Below, one piece after another: positions 16,680-23,756 of a stretch of 64,000 nucleotides of DNA. The notes under the pieces are model-generated. The model made no database searches and was not told where the DNA came from. It saw only the letters and a program-made list of their open reading frames with translations. Position 1 is the stretch's first letter. Every line of letters begins with the position of its first letter. This DNA comes from Caldinitratiruptor microaerophilus (GTDB taxonomy: Bacteria > Bacillota > Sulfobacillia > Symbiobacteriales > ZC4RG38). The position numbers and the translations under genes were made by a program. The stretch is taken from contig NZ_AP025628.1 of assembly GCF_025999835.1 (NCBI RefSeq), positions 1,798,001 through 1,862,000 of the forward strand, in the 5' to 3' direction.

Positions 16680-17849
16680 CTACGCCCTGACCGTATCCGG
16701 CAGTACGACGTGTCCCGCCAGCGCCAGAACCCTTCCCGCGACAGCCAGCGCGGCGCGCGGCCGGCCCGCGGCGCGCGCCGCCTCGCCCATGCGCTCGCGG
16801 CGCCCGGGGGCGTCGACCAGGAGGTAGCGGGCCAGGGCCGCGGCCTGCCCGGGGGTGCGTGCCTGGATGGCGGCGCCGAGGCGCGTGAGGTGCGCCGCGT
16901 TGTCTTCCTCGTGCCCCGGCAGCGGCCTCAGGAGCACCATCGGAAGCCCGACCGCCAGCGCCTCGCTGCAGGTGAGGCCCCCCGCCTTCGTCACGAGAAG
17001 GTCTGCCCAGGCCATGAGGGAGGCGACGTCGGGAGTGTACCCGTGGACCTCGAGGCGGGGATGGTCCGCCGCCAGCCCTCTCAGGCGGGCCGCGGCGCGC
17101 CGGTCCTGCCCGGCCACGACCGTCACCGCCGGCGGCGGGTCGAGCCGGAGGAGGAACCGGGAGACGGCCTCCAGCGGCCCGATGCCAAGGGAGCCGCCCA
17201 TGACCAGCACCCGGCCGGGTGCATCCGCCGCGCACCCACGCCGGAGTCCGCCCGGAGAACCCGCCCAGAAGGCTTCGCCGATCGGGATCCCGGTCACGGC
17301 CACGCGCCCGGGGGGCACGCCCCGCCCGAACAGCGCGCGGGCCGTGCTGGCGGAAGCGACGAAGAAACGGTCGTAGCCGGGGTGAATCCACGCCGGGTGC
17401 GGCCAGAAGTCGGTCAGGACCACGGCCGCGGGCACCCCGAGTTCCCCCCGCCACCGGAGATGGGCCACCGCCAGGCCGGGGAACGGGTGGGTGGCCAGAA
17501 CCACGTCCGGGCGGACCGAGCGGACGGCCTCCCGGATGGCAGGACCGAGGAGCCAGCTGGCCACGTCTCCGGCCCCGCGGGCGTCCGACGCCGTGGCCGT
17601 CTGCCGGTAGAGCCAGCCGTACGACCCGGGGGTCCACCGCAGGAGCCGGAGATACACGTCCGCCACGGCGGGGAGAAGGCGTTCCCCGCGCGTCGCCGGA
17701 CGCGTGCCCAGTTCCCGTACCACGACAAGCGCGCCCGGGCGAAGCCGCCCGACGGCCGCCGCGACCGCCCGCGCGGCCTGCGTGTGGCCTGAGCCGAACC
17801 GGGCCGAGAGGACCAGCACCCGCGGCACCGGCCCCCGGGTCACCGGCAC
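16680..17849 (-). CDS. Diacylglycerol glycosyltransferase (MGDG synthase / UgtP-like, GT28)
   Basis: A 389-residue membrane-associated glycosyltransferase that adds sugar from a UDP-sugar to diacylglycerol. The N-terminal acceptor domain shows LSARFGSGHTQAARAV, close to the glycine/His loop of MGDG synthases and UgtP. The C-terminal nucleotide-sugar domain shows VMGGSLGIGPLEAV, and TKAGGLTCSEALAVGLPMVL with PLPGHEEDNAAHL. MurG-type enzymes share the fold, but murG is present elsewhere in the window. Its start overlaps the phospholipase C gene by 10 nt, so the two should be made together. The sugar (glucose or galactose) and whether it acts processively cannot be read. Confidence 0.85.
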   Translation of the reverse strand: MPVTRGPVPRVLVLSARFGSGHTQAARAVAAAVGRLRPGALVVVRELGTRPATRGERLLPAVADVYLRLLRWTPGSYGWLYRQTATASDARGAGDVASWLLGPAIREAVRSVRPDVVLATHPFPGLAVAHLRWRGELGVPAAVVLTDFWPHPAWIHPGYDRFFVASASTARALFGRGVPPGRVAVTGIPIGEAFWAGSPGGLRRGCAADAPGRVLVMGGSLGIGPLEAVSRFLLRLDPPPAVTVVAGQDRRAAARLRGLAADHPRLEVHGYTPDVASLMAWADLLVTKAGGLTCSEALAVGLPMVLLRPLPGHEEDNAAHLTRLGAAIQARTPGQAAALARYLLVDAPGRRERMGEAARAAGRPRAALAVAGRVLALAGHVVLPDTVRA

Positions 17850-18544
17850 CCCACCGCTTCGAGGAAGAAGGCGAGGAAGCCGGCCGTGGTCCGCTGCGCG
17901 CGCGGCAGCAGCACGGACAGGGCGATCTCCTTCATCGTCTCCGTGGCCTCCGCGCCGGCCAGCGGCAGATACATCCGGGCGATCCGAGCGTTGGCAACGA
18001 CCCAGCCGGCGGGGTCTCCGGCCACGTCGTAGAGACCGTCACGGACCACGGCGAACTCCCGGCGCCGGCGGCGAGCGAAGTGCTCGAACTCCCGGTGTCC
18101 GTCCAGGAGCCGGCAGGCGGCGTGGTGGGGCACGCAGAGGTCCTGCACCAGGTGACAGGCCGCTCCGAGGTAGAAGAGCGCCGTCTCCCGGCTGCCATGG
18201 TGCCAGGCGGAGACGGCGCTCTCGAAGTACGCCCCGCAGACGGATGCCGCATGGGGCCAGCCCCGGATGCCCCGCCCCGTGGTCGGGTCGTACATGTGGG
18301 TCACGTTGCGGGAGCCGCCATCGGCCCACGCGCTCCCCAGCTGGATCTGTTCCAGATAGGGCCACAGTGCCTTCACGGCCGTCCAGTGCCCATCCGCTTC
18401 GAGGATCCGCAGCGCCTGGAGGTTGATGAAGTCGTGGGTGGGCGACGGTCTCGACCACACCCCTGCAACGGGGGCGACAGCTGCCAGCGCAAGCCGGCTC
18501 ACGACGCCAAAGTGCTGCCCGGCTTCCGCCGCCGGTACCGCCAT
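17840..18544 (-). CDS. Zinc-dependent phospholipase C
   Basis: A 234-residue enzyme of the Bacillus cereus PC-PLC family, which cuts phospholipids into diacylglycerol and a phosphorylated head group. All nine zinc ligands of the B. cereus enzyme have counterparts: Trp30, His37 (SPTHDFIN), Asp75 (SAWADGGS), His83 (VTHMYDP), His131 and Asp135 (CHLVQD), His141 (VPHHAA), His150 and Glu154 (GHREFEHF). Trp30 must be the mature N-terminus to bind zinc, so cleavage after PVAGV is expected and the Ala/Val stretch before it would be the signal. Its product is the acceptor of the overlapping glycosyltransferase. Confidence 0.85.
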   Translation of the reverse strand: MAVPAAEAGQHFGVVSRLALAAVAPVAGVWSRPSPTHDFINLQALRILEADGHWTAVKALWPYLEQIQLGSAWADGGSRNVTHMYDPTTGRGIRGWPHAASVCGAYFESAVSAWHHGSRETALFYLGAACHLVQDLCVPHHAACRLLDGHREFEHFARRRRREFAVVRDGLYDVAGDPAGWVVANARIARMYLPLAGAEATETMKEIALSVLLPRAQRTTAGFLAFFLEAVGCR

Positions 18545-18600
18545 GGCCCATCACCCTCTGCGATGAAGGCTCTCAGGGCCATCTTCGCGCGGTACCTTGA

Positions 18601-18621
18601 AATCCGCGTTACCGGCGGATT
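18601..18621 (-). terminator. Possible terminator hairpin downstream of ppa
   Basis: A 7-bp inverted repeat (18601-18607 and 18615-18621) with a 7-nt loop lies 77 nt after the ppa stop, followed in the minus direction by TTTC. It would separate ppa from the phospholipase gene. The rest of 18545-18697 shows nothing clear. Confidence 0.35.
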
Positions 18622-18697
18622 GTCGCTCAGGGAAATCCGTACGAAGGTTCGCCTCCGTGAGGCTGGCGGCCAACGCCCTCTGCCTTCCGACTGGAGG

Positions 18698-19189
18698 TCA
18701 CCGGCCGGCGTAAGCCCGCCGGGCGGCCGCCACCTCCTCGAGGGCCGCCTGGCGGCCGCGCCAGCCCCGGATCTCGGCCGTCTTTCCCTCGAGGTCCTTG
18801 TAGACGCGGAAGAAGTGCTCGATCTCCCGCTTCACGTGCGGCGGGACGTCGTCGATCTCCCTCACGTGGGCGAACCGGGGGTCGACGTCGACGACGGCGA
18901 GGATCTTCGTGTCCTCCCCCTTGTCGTCGGCCATGTCCAGCACCCCCACGATGCGGGCAGGCACCCGGCAGCCCGGGAACGTCGGGGCGGTGGAGAGCAC
19001 CAGGATGTCCAGGGGATCGCCATCCGCCGCGAGCGTCTCGGGAATGAAGCCGTACTCACCCGGATAGTGCATCGGCGAGTAGAGGACCCGGTCGAGGCGC
19101 AACCCGCCGAGCTCCGGGTCATACTCGTACTTGTTCTGGCAACCGCTCGGAACCTCGACGAAGGCGAGGACCGTCGACTCGCCGGTCAA
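18698..19189 (-). CDS. ppa: Inorganic pyrophosphatase (family I)
   Basis: Cytoplasmic soluble pyrophosphatase, 163 residues, normal for family I. It hydrolyses pyrophosphate to two phosphates and pulls biosynthetic reactions forward. The active-site stretches are present: VPSGCQNKYEYD, YPGEYGFIPETL, the metal-binding signature DGDPLDILVL, DKGEDTKILAVVDVD and EIEHFFRVYKDLEGK. The gene overlaps the preceding small membrane protein gene by 4 nt. It continues the phosphate theme of this half of the window, though ppa is a housekeeping gene and may be there by chance. Confidence 0.95.
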   Translation of the reverse strand: MTGESTVLAFVEVPSGCQNKYEYDPELGGLRLDRVLYSPMHYPGEYGFIPETLAADGDPLDILVLSTAPTFPGCRVPARIVGVLDMADDKGEDTKILAVVDVDPRFAHVREIDDVPPHVKREIEHFFRVYKDLEGKTAEIRGWRGRQAALEEVAAARRAYAGR

Positions 19190-19515
19190 CGCCGCATCCC
19201 CCTCCTCCTCCGCCGCCGGGCGCCCTGGCGCGCCCGCGCGGTCGCAGACGCCCCCGTCCCGGCGGCCTCACCCGCGGGTGCGGCCGGCGTGGCCGCCTCC
19301 GCGCCGGCCGCGGCCACCGGCTCTTCGGCCGGCGCCCGCCTGCCGGGATTCTCCGCCGCCGGTTCCGGCTCGTACGCCGGCGCCGCGGCGCCGCCACGGA
19401 GAGCCATGTACGTGTAGACGGCCAGCGGGACGAAGATCATCGAGGCGAACACCGCCAGCCCGAGCCACTGGTACAGGCTCAGCCCCCGGAAGAGGCTCAG
19501 AGCCCCCGAGTCCAT
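19186..19515 (-). CDS. Small membrane protein with Ala/Pro-rich basic tail
   Basis: Unrecognised 109-residue protein. One membrane helix (about 15-38, LGLAVFASMIFVPLAVYTYMAL) is followed by a low-complexity tail rich in Ala, Pro and Glu that ends in an Arg-rich cluster. The layout resembles small subunit-like or anchoring proteins, but no family is evident. Its stop overlaps the ppa start by 4 nt, so the two are coupled. The IS607-type element ends about 22 nt upstream of its ATG and has probably replaced its native promoter region. Confidence 0.6.
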   Translation of the reverse strand: MDSGALSLFRGLSLYQWLGLAVFASMIFVPLAVYTYMALRGGAAAPAYEPEPAAENPGRRAPAEEPVAAAGAEAATPAAPAGEAAGTGASATARARQGARRRRRRGMRR

Positions 19516-19537
19516 GTCTCACTCCCGTTCTCCTTTC

Positions 19538-19680
19538 CATGGACAAATGTCGCGTACCTTTGTCCCGAAAGGTTCCTGCTTCATCCACCGGCACCGCCCA
19601 AAGGCTGCAACCTCCGATGTCCACAGGCGTCACTTCCCGCCGAACTGGCGGTAGTTGGCCGGTGCCTAACCGGCCAAGGC
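19538..19680 (-). ncRNA. Candidate omega RNA at the tnpB 3' end
   Basis: TnpB nucleases use a guide RNA made from the tnpB 3' end and the right end of the element. Here the stretch after the tnpB stop can form two hairpins in the minus direction: GGCCGGT/ACCGGCC around the stop codon, and CCGCC/GGCGG just after it. A third possible fold, ACCTTT/AAAGGT, lies near 19557-19579. The guide would start at the element end, near 19537, and read into the small membrane protein leader. Folding and ends are inferred. Confidence 0.45.
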
Positions 19681-20769
19681 CAGCAGGTTCCGGGCCGCGT
19701 TCACATCCCGGTCATGGTGCGTACCGCAAGCGGGGCAGTCCCACGCCCGGACATCCAGGGGCAGTCCCTCCAGCACATGCCCGCAGCACGAACACGTCTT
19801 GCTGCTCGGGTAGTACCGGTTCGCCACGACCAGCTGGCTCCCGTACCACCCACACTTGTACACCAGCATCCGCCGGAACTCGCCCCAGCCCACGTCCGCG
19901 ATGTGCCGCGCCAGTTTCGGGTTCTGCAGCAGCCCGCTCACAGCCAGGTCTTCCACCACGATCACCCGCTTGGTTTTCGCCAGGCGCATGGTGAGCTGGT
20001 GTAAAAAGTCCCGCCGGATGTTTCGGACGCGCCGGTGCATCCGTGCCAGCCGCAGCGCCGACTTCCGTCGGTTCTTCGACCCCTTCTTCTTCCGGCTATG
20101 CTGCCGCTGACGGCGGCGCAGAAGGCGCAGGGTCCGCTGCAGGGGCCTGGGCGCCTCGACCTTCGCCACCGTGCCATCGTCCCCGGCCACCGTGGCGAAG
20201 TGATGCAGTCCCACGTCGATTCCCACCGCCGGCCCTTCTACGGGTACGGGATCGGACTGTTCGACCTCCACTGTCAGGCTCACGTACCAGCGGTCGGCCT
20301 CCCGGCTCACCGTGGCCGACAGGATGCGGCCTTGGACCCCGGGCTCCTCCTTCAGCCGGATGACCCCCAGCCGGGGGAGCTGCACCGCCCGGGCCAAAAC
20401 CCGGATGGAACCCGTCAGCCGGAACCGGTCGTCCCGCCCCTTCTTCCGAAACCGGGGGAAGCCCACCTTCCGGCCTTCCTTCAGGCTCCGGAAGAAGTTC
20501 TGGAAGGCCCGGTCCAGGTCCCGCAGCGCCTCCTGCGGGGCACACTTGGACACCTCGTACAGCCACAGGTACTCCGTCTTCTTCAGGCGGTTCAGTTCCC
20601 GGTGTTGCTCGATGGCGTTAGTGGTCTTGCCGGCCTGCTGGTAGAGTTCGACGCGTTGGGCCAGCCCCCAGTTGTAGGCGAACCGGGCGGCACCCGCGTG
20701 CTTGGCCAGCAGGATGCGCTGCTCCCGGTTCGGGTCCAGCTCGTACCGGTAGGCACGCGTAACTTTCAC
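19666..20769 (-). CDS. tnpB: TnpB RNA-guided nuclease
   Basis: A 367-residue TnpB, the ancestor type of Cas12 nucleases, which cuts DNA matching its omega RNA and favours retention of the element. The N-terminal helix-turn-helix region (AYRYELDPNREQ) and the linker are typical. The RuvC triad is intact: Asp in VGIDVGLHHF, Glu in VIVVEDLAV, Asp in HHDRDVNAARN. The zinc ribbon has CSCCG and CPACG. It overlaps tnpA by 152 nt in another frame. Nothing suggests inactivation. Confidence 0.93.
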   Translation of the reverse strand: MKVTRAYRYELDPNREQRILLAKHAGAARFAYNWGLAQRVELYQQAGKTTNAIEQHRELNRLKKTEYLWLYEVSKCAPQEALRDLDRAFQNFFRSLKEGRKVGFPRFRKKGRDDRFRLTGSIRVLARAVQLPRLGVIRLKEEPGVQGRILSATVSREADRWYVSLTVEVEQSDPVPVEGPAVGIDVGLHHFATVAGDDGTVAKVEAPRPLQRTLRLLRRRQRQHSRKKKGSKNRRKSALRLARMHRRVRNIRRDFLHQLTMRLAKTKRVIVVEDLAVSGLLQNPKLARHIADVGWGEFRRMLVYKCGWYGSQLVVANRYYPSSKTCSCCGHVLEGLPLDVRAWDCPACGTHHDRDVNAARNLLALAG

Positions 20770-21325
20770 GTTCGATGGCCTCCAGGGCTTTCTTCGCCTT
20801 GTTCCGGGCCGAGCGACGGCCGTAGAGGCGGGTACAGAAGCATGTGAGAACCTCGATCATGCCCTGGACCAGGTCATCCTTGACCTCACCAGGCTCGACG
20901 ACCACGATCCGCCGCCCCTGGGCCGCCAGGGCCGCTTCCACGTACTCGAAGCCGAAACGCATGAGCCGGTCCCGGTGCTCTACGACGATGGTGTTCACCT
21001 TGGGATCGGACAGCAGGCGCATGAGCTTGGGCCTGTGGCCATTCAGCCCGGAGCCGATTTCGGAGATGGCTTTCGTGACTGCCCAATCCTGATGGCTCGC
21101 GTACTCCACGAGTCGGGCAATCTGTCGGTCCAGGTCCGTCTTCTGGTCGGCGCTGGACACGTGCGCATACAGGGCCGCGGTGCGGGAGGAGACCTCCGGC
21201 TCCTTGACCAGGATCGTCCCGGTGGGCGTCTGTTCGAAGGGAACGGGCATCTTCCCTTGCCGCACCCAACGCCAGGCCGTCTTGTAGGAGATGCCTTGCT
21301 TTCTTGCCCATTCGCTCAGCTTCAT
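20618..21325 (-). CDS. tnpA: IS607-type serine recombinase TnpA
   Basis: A 235-residue transposase with an N-terminal MerR-like helix-turn-helix (MKLSEWARKQGISYKTAWRW) and a serine recombinase core. The nucleophile motif reads YAHVSSADQKTDLDRQ. The family has YARVSS, and the Arg two residues before the Ser motif is an active-site residue, here His (codon CAC, one step from CGC). Other core features remain: EIGSGLNGHRP, RDRLMRFGFEYVE, CTRLYGRRSARNKAKKALEA. The tail beyond that runs 40 residues into tnpB and looks non-native, perhaps a lost stop. The transposase may be inactive. Confidence 0.88.
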   Translation of the reverse strand: MKLSEWARKQGISYKTAWRWVRQGKMPVPFEQTPTGTILVKEPEVSSRTAALYAHVSSADQKTDLDRQIARLVEYASHQDWAVTKAISEIGSGLNGHRPKLMRLLSDPKVNTIVVEHRDRLMRFGFEYVEAALAAQGRRIVVVEPGEVKDDLVQGMIEVLTCFCTRLYGRRSARNKAKKALEAIERESYACLPVRAGPEPGAAHPAGQARGCRPVRLQLGAGPTRRTLPAGRQDH

Positions 21326-21351
21326 GTGGATAGAATAACCGATTTATCCAC
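21326..21351 (-). promoter_or_regulatory. Inverted repeat at the tnpA start
   Basis: GTGGATA (21326-21332) and TATCCAC (21345-21351) flank a 12-nt centre immediately before the tnpA ATG. A related GTCCA lies 5 nt further out. It is a good candidate TnpA binding site and autoregulatory operator. Confidence 0.4.
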
Positions 21352-21393
21352 TTTTGTCCATAGTTCGGCGAGCAGTTCTTGACCCCCCGGCGC

Positions 21394-22032
21394 TCACGTC
21401 CCACCCGAAGCCGCCGCCCGCACGGCCGCCACCAGTTCCCGCGCCCGGGCGGCGATCCCCGCGGGGTCGCCCCGGGTGAGCGCGCCCCCGACCCCCAGTG
21501 CCGCCGCGCCGGCCCGGAGCCACTCGGCGGCATTGTCCGCACCCACCCCGCCGGTCGGCACCAGCGGCGCCTGGGGCAGCGCCTCCCGGACTGCCCGGAC
21601 GAAGCCGGGTCCGAGGGCCGAGGCAGGGAAGACCTTCACCAGGTCCGCCCCGGCCTCGAGGGCCGCCGCGATCTCGGTCGGCGTGGCCGCACCCGGCAGC
21701 ACCGGCACGCCGTGGCGGTGGCCGGCGCGGACGACCTCGGGAAAGAGACCGGGCGAGACCAGAAATCGGGCTCCCGCCCGGACGGCGGCGACGGCGGTCT
21801 CGGCGTCGAGCACCGTCCCGGCGCCGACGAGGGCTCCGTCCGTCTCCCCGGCCAGCGCCCGGATGGCCTCCAGCCCGCCCGGGGTGGTGAGCGCCACCTC
21901 GAGCACGCGGATGCCTCCCTCCAGGATGGCCCGGGCAGCCCGCAGGGCCGCCTCCGCCGACCCGGCGCGGACGATGGCCACGACCCGTTCCTCGTGAATC
22001 CGCCGCGCGATCTCCCATCGGTACACAGCCAT
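21394..22032 (-). CDS. eda: 2-keto-3-deoxy-6-phosphogluconate aldolase
   Basis: Cytoplasmic aldolase of 212 residues that splits KDPG into pyruvate and glyceraldehyde 3-phosphate. The base Glu appears in VLEVALTTP, the LVGAGTVLDAE segment follows, and the Schiff-base Lys is in DLVKVFPA. The phosphate-binding end PLVPTGGVGADNAAEWLRAG is complete. I chose ATG 22032 (MAVYRWE). It lies 58 nt downstream of the KDG kinase gene on the same strand, giving a two-step module that feeds ketodeoxygluconate into central metabolism (Entner-Doudoroff or uronate degradation). Confidence 0.93.
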   Translation of the reverse strand: MAVYRWEIARRIHEERVVAIVRAGSAEAALRAARAILEGGIRVLEVALTTPGGLEAIRALAGETDGALVGAGTVLDAETAVAAVRAGARFLVSPGLFPEVVRAGHRHGVPVLPGAATPTEIAAALEAGADLVKVFPASALGPGFVRAVREALPQAPLVPTGGVGADNAAEWLRAGAAALGVGGALTRGDPAGIAARARELVAAVRAAASGGT

Positions 22033-22090
22033 CACCCGATCCGACGGTACACCAATTCGCGGCCGGACGCCAGCGCGTCGGACATGCCGG

Positions 22091-23035
22091 TCAGCGCGTG
22101 GGAACATCCCCCTCGCCGAGGAAGGCCGCCAGCTCCTCCCGGTACGGCAGCCCCTCGGTGTCGCCGACCACCTGGACGACCAGCGCCCCGGCGGCGTTGC
22201 CGTACCGCAGGCACGTCTCGACGTCCCGGCCGGCGAGCCACGCCGCGTAGAAGCCGGCGGCGAACGCGTCGCCTGCACCGACGGTGTCGACCACCTGCGC
22301 CGGGAACCCGGGCGAGCGCCAGGTGCGCGTGCCGTCGGTGGCCATCGCGCCGCGGGCGCCGAGCTTGAGCACCACGAGGCCCGCGCCGGCCTCGAGGAAC
22401 CACCCGGCCACCTCCTCCTCCCCCCGCCGGCCGCTGAGGAGCTCCCCCTCCTCCAGACCGGCCAGGACGAGGCCGGCCCGCCCGATGAGGGGGCGCAGGG
22501 CGGCGGCCGCTTCCCCCGCCCCCCAGAGCTTGAGCCGCAGGTTCGGGTCCAGGGCCACGGTCACACCCCGCTGCCGCGCGGCCTCCACGGCCGCCTCCAC
22601 GGCTTCCCGGCAGGACGGGCTCAGGGCCGGCGTGATGCCGGTGACGTGGAGCAGCCGGGCGGAGCCCACGTACTCCGGGTCGACGTCTTCCGGCCCGAGG
22701 CGGCTTCCGGCCGACCCCCGCCGGTAGTAGTACACCCTCGGGTCCCGGCCGAGCACCGACTCCCGGAACATCACGCCCGTGGGCGCGGCGGCGTCCAGGC
22801 GCACCCGGGACACGTCGACCCCCTCCCCCCGGATCGTCCGGAGGACGAAGCGGCCGAACGCGTCGTCGCCGAGCCGGCCGATCCACCCGCTCCGGTAGCC
22901 GAGCCGGGCCAGGCCGATGGCCACGTTCGACTCGGCCCCCGCCACCGACCGGACAAACGTGCGGGCGGCCCCCAGCGGCCCCTCTTCGGGCCAGAACACG
23001 ACCATCGACTCGCCCAGCGTCACCACGTCGAGCAC
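22091..23035 (-). CDS. kdgK: 2-keto-3-deoxygluconate kinase (PfkB family)
   Basis: Sugar kinase of 314 residues that phosphorylates KDG to KDPG, the substrate of the adjacent aldolase. PfkB signatures are present: the N-terminal glycine pair region VAGAESNVAIGLARLG and the C-terminal catalytic motif DTVGAGDAFAAGFYAAWL with its base Asp. PNLRLKLW near the middle is typical of KdgK. GTG 23035 is preceded by GGAGGCGAGAC. The substrate call rests on both sequence and the eda neighbour; other ribokinase-like substrates are less likely. Confidence 0.88.
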   Translation of the reverse strand: MLDVVTLGESMVVFWPEEGPLGAARTFVRSVAGAESNVAIGLARLGYRSGWIGRLGDDAFGRFVLRTIRGEGVDVSRVRLDAAAPTGVMFRESVLGRDPRVYYYRRGSAGSRLGPEDVDPEYVGSARLLHVTGITPALSPSCREAVEAAVEAARQRGVTVALDPNLRLKLWGAGEAAAALRPLIGRAGLVLAGLEEGELLSGRRGEEEVAGWFLEAGAGLVVLKLGARGAMATDGTRTWRSPGFPAQVVDTVGAGDAFAAGFYAAWLAGRDVETCLRYGNAAGALVVQVVGDTEGLPYREELAAFLGEGDVPTR

Positions 23036-23070
23036 CGTCTCGCCTCCTGCCGGCTCTCCCGCCCTGCGCC

Positions 23071-23745
23071 TCAGACCCGCGCGGGCGCCGGTTCGAGCCG
23101 GCCCCGGGACATGACCAGGTGCCGGGTGGCGTGCGCGGCCAGGGCGGTGTTGTGCGTCACCATGATCACCGTGGTGCCGGCGGCGTTCCGCTCCCGGAAG
23201 AGGTCCATGATCTCCGTCTCGGTCTCCTCGTCCAGGTCGCCCGTCGGCTCGTCCGCCAGCACGAGCGGGGGGTCGAGGAGCAGGGCGCGGGCCACGGCCA
23301 CCCGCTTCTGCTGGCCGCCGGAGAGCTGCCACGGGTAGCTGGCTGCGCGGTCCCCCAGCCCCACGCGCTCGAGGAGCTGCCGGGCCCGGGCGCCCAGGCC
23401 GCTCCCGCCGGGGCAGAACGCCGTCGGCAGGAGCACGTTCTCCACCACCGACAGGGTGGGGATGAGGCTGGCGAACTGGAAGACGAACCCCATCGTGCGG
23501 CAGCGAAACCGGGACCGCTCCCGATCGCCCATCGCCCAGATGTCCCGGCCGGCCACCCGGACGAGGCCGCGGTCCGGACGGGTGAGGCCCCCCACCACCG
23601 ACAGGAGAGTCGTCTTGCCGCTGCCGGACCGGCCGGTGACGACGACGAACTCGCCCGCGGCCACGGTCAGGTCGACGCCGTCGAGAGCCCGGACCTCCCC
23701 CTCGCCCTGCGGGTACATCTTGAAGACGTCCTGAAGTTCGACCAC
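23071..23745 (-). CDS. ABC transporter ATPase (MacB/LolD type)
   Basis: A 224-residue ATPase with intact Walker A (GRSGSGKTTLL), Q-loop (FVFQFASLIP), signature (LSGGQQKR), Walker B (LVLADEPTGDLDEE) and H-loop (MVTHN). The DEPTGDLD form and length fit the LolCDE/MacB group, which moves or extracts molecules by mechanotransmission. The start is GTG 23745 with GGAGG upstream. It lies 11 nt after the FtsX-like permease gene, its evident partner. The substrate is unknown. Confidence 0.92.
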   Translation of the reverse strand: MVELQDVFKMYPQGEGEVRALDGVDLTVAAGEFVVVTGRSGSGKTTLLSVVGGLTRPDRGLVRVAGRDIWAMGDRERSRFRCRTMGFVFQFASLIPTLSVVENVLLPTAFCPGGSGLGARARQLLERVGLGDRAASYPWQLSGGQQKRVAVARALLLDPPLVLADEPTGDLDEETETEIMDLFRERNAAGTTVIMVTHNTALAAHATRHLVMSRGRLEPAPARV

Positions 23746-23756
23746 CGACGAGCCTC

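Larger units (their letters stand above)
19538..21361 (-). mobile_element. IS607-type insertion sequence
   Basis: Contains tnpA (serine recombinase) overlapping tnpB, the standard IS607 pair. Provisional ends are set by a short inverted match, ATGGACAAAT at 19539-19548 and TTTTGTCCAT at 21352-21361, just outside the genes. IS607 elements make no target duplication, so boundaries cannot be confirmed from one copy. The element sits between the small membrane protein gene and eda. No second copy was seen in the window. Confidence 0.7.

Noticed and set aside
16680-17849. Calling the glycosyltransferase a second MurG
   Set aside because: The N-terminal GSGHTQAARAV loop and the phospholipase C partner fit MGDG synthase/UgtP, and a bona fide murG is present at 62766-63917.
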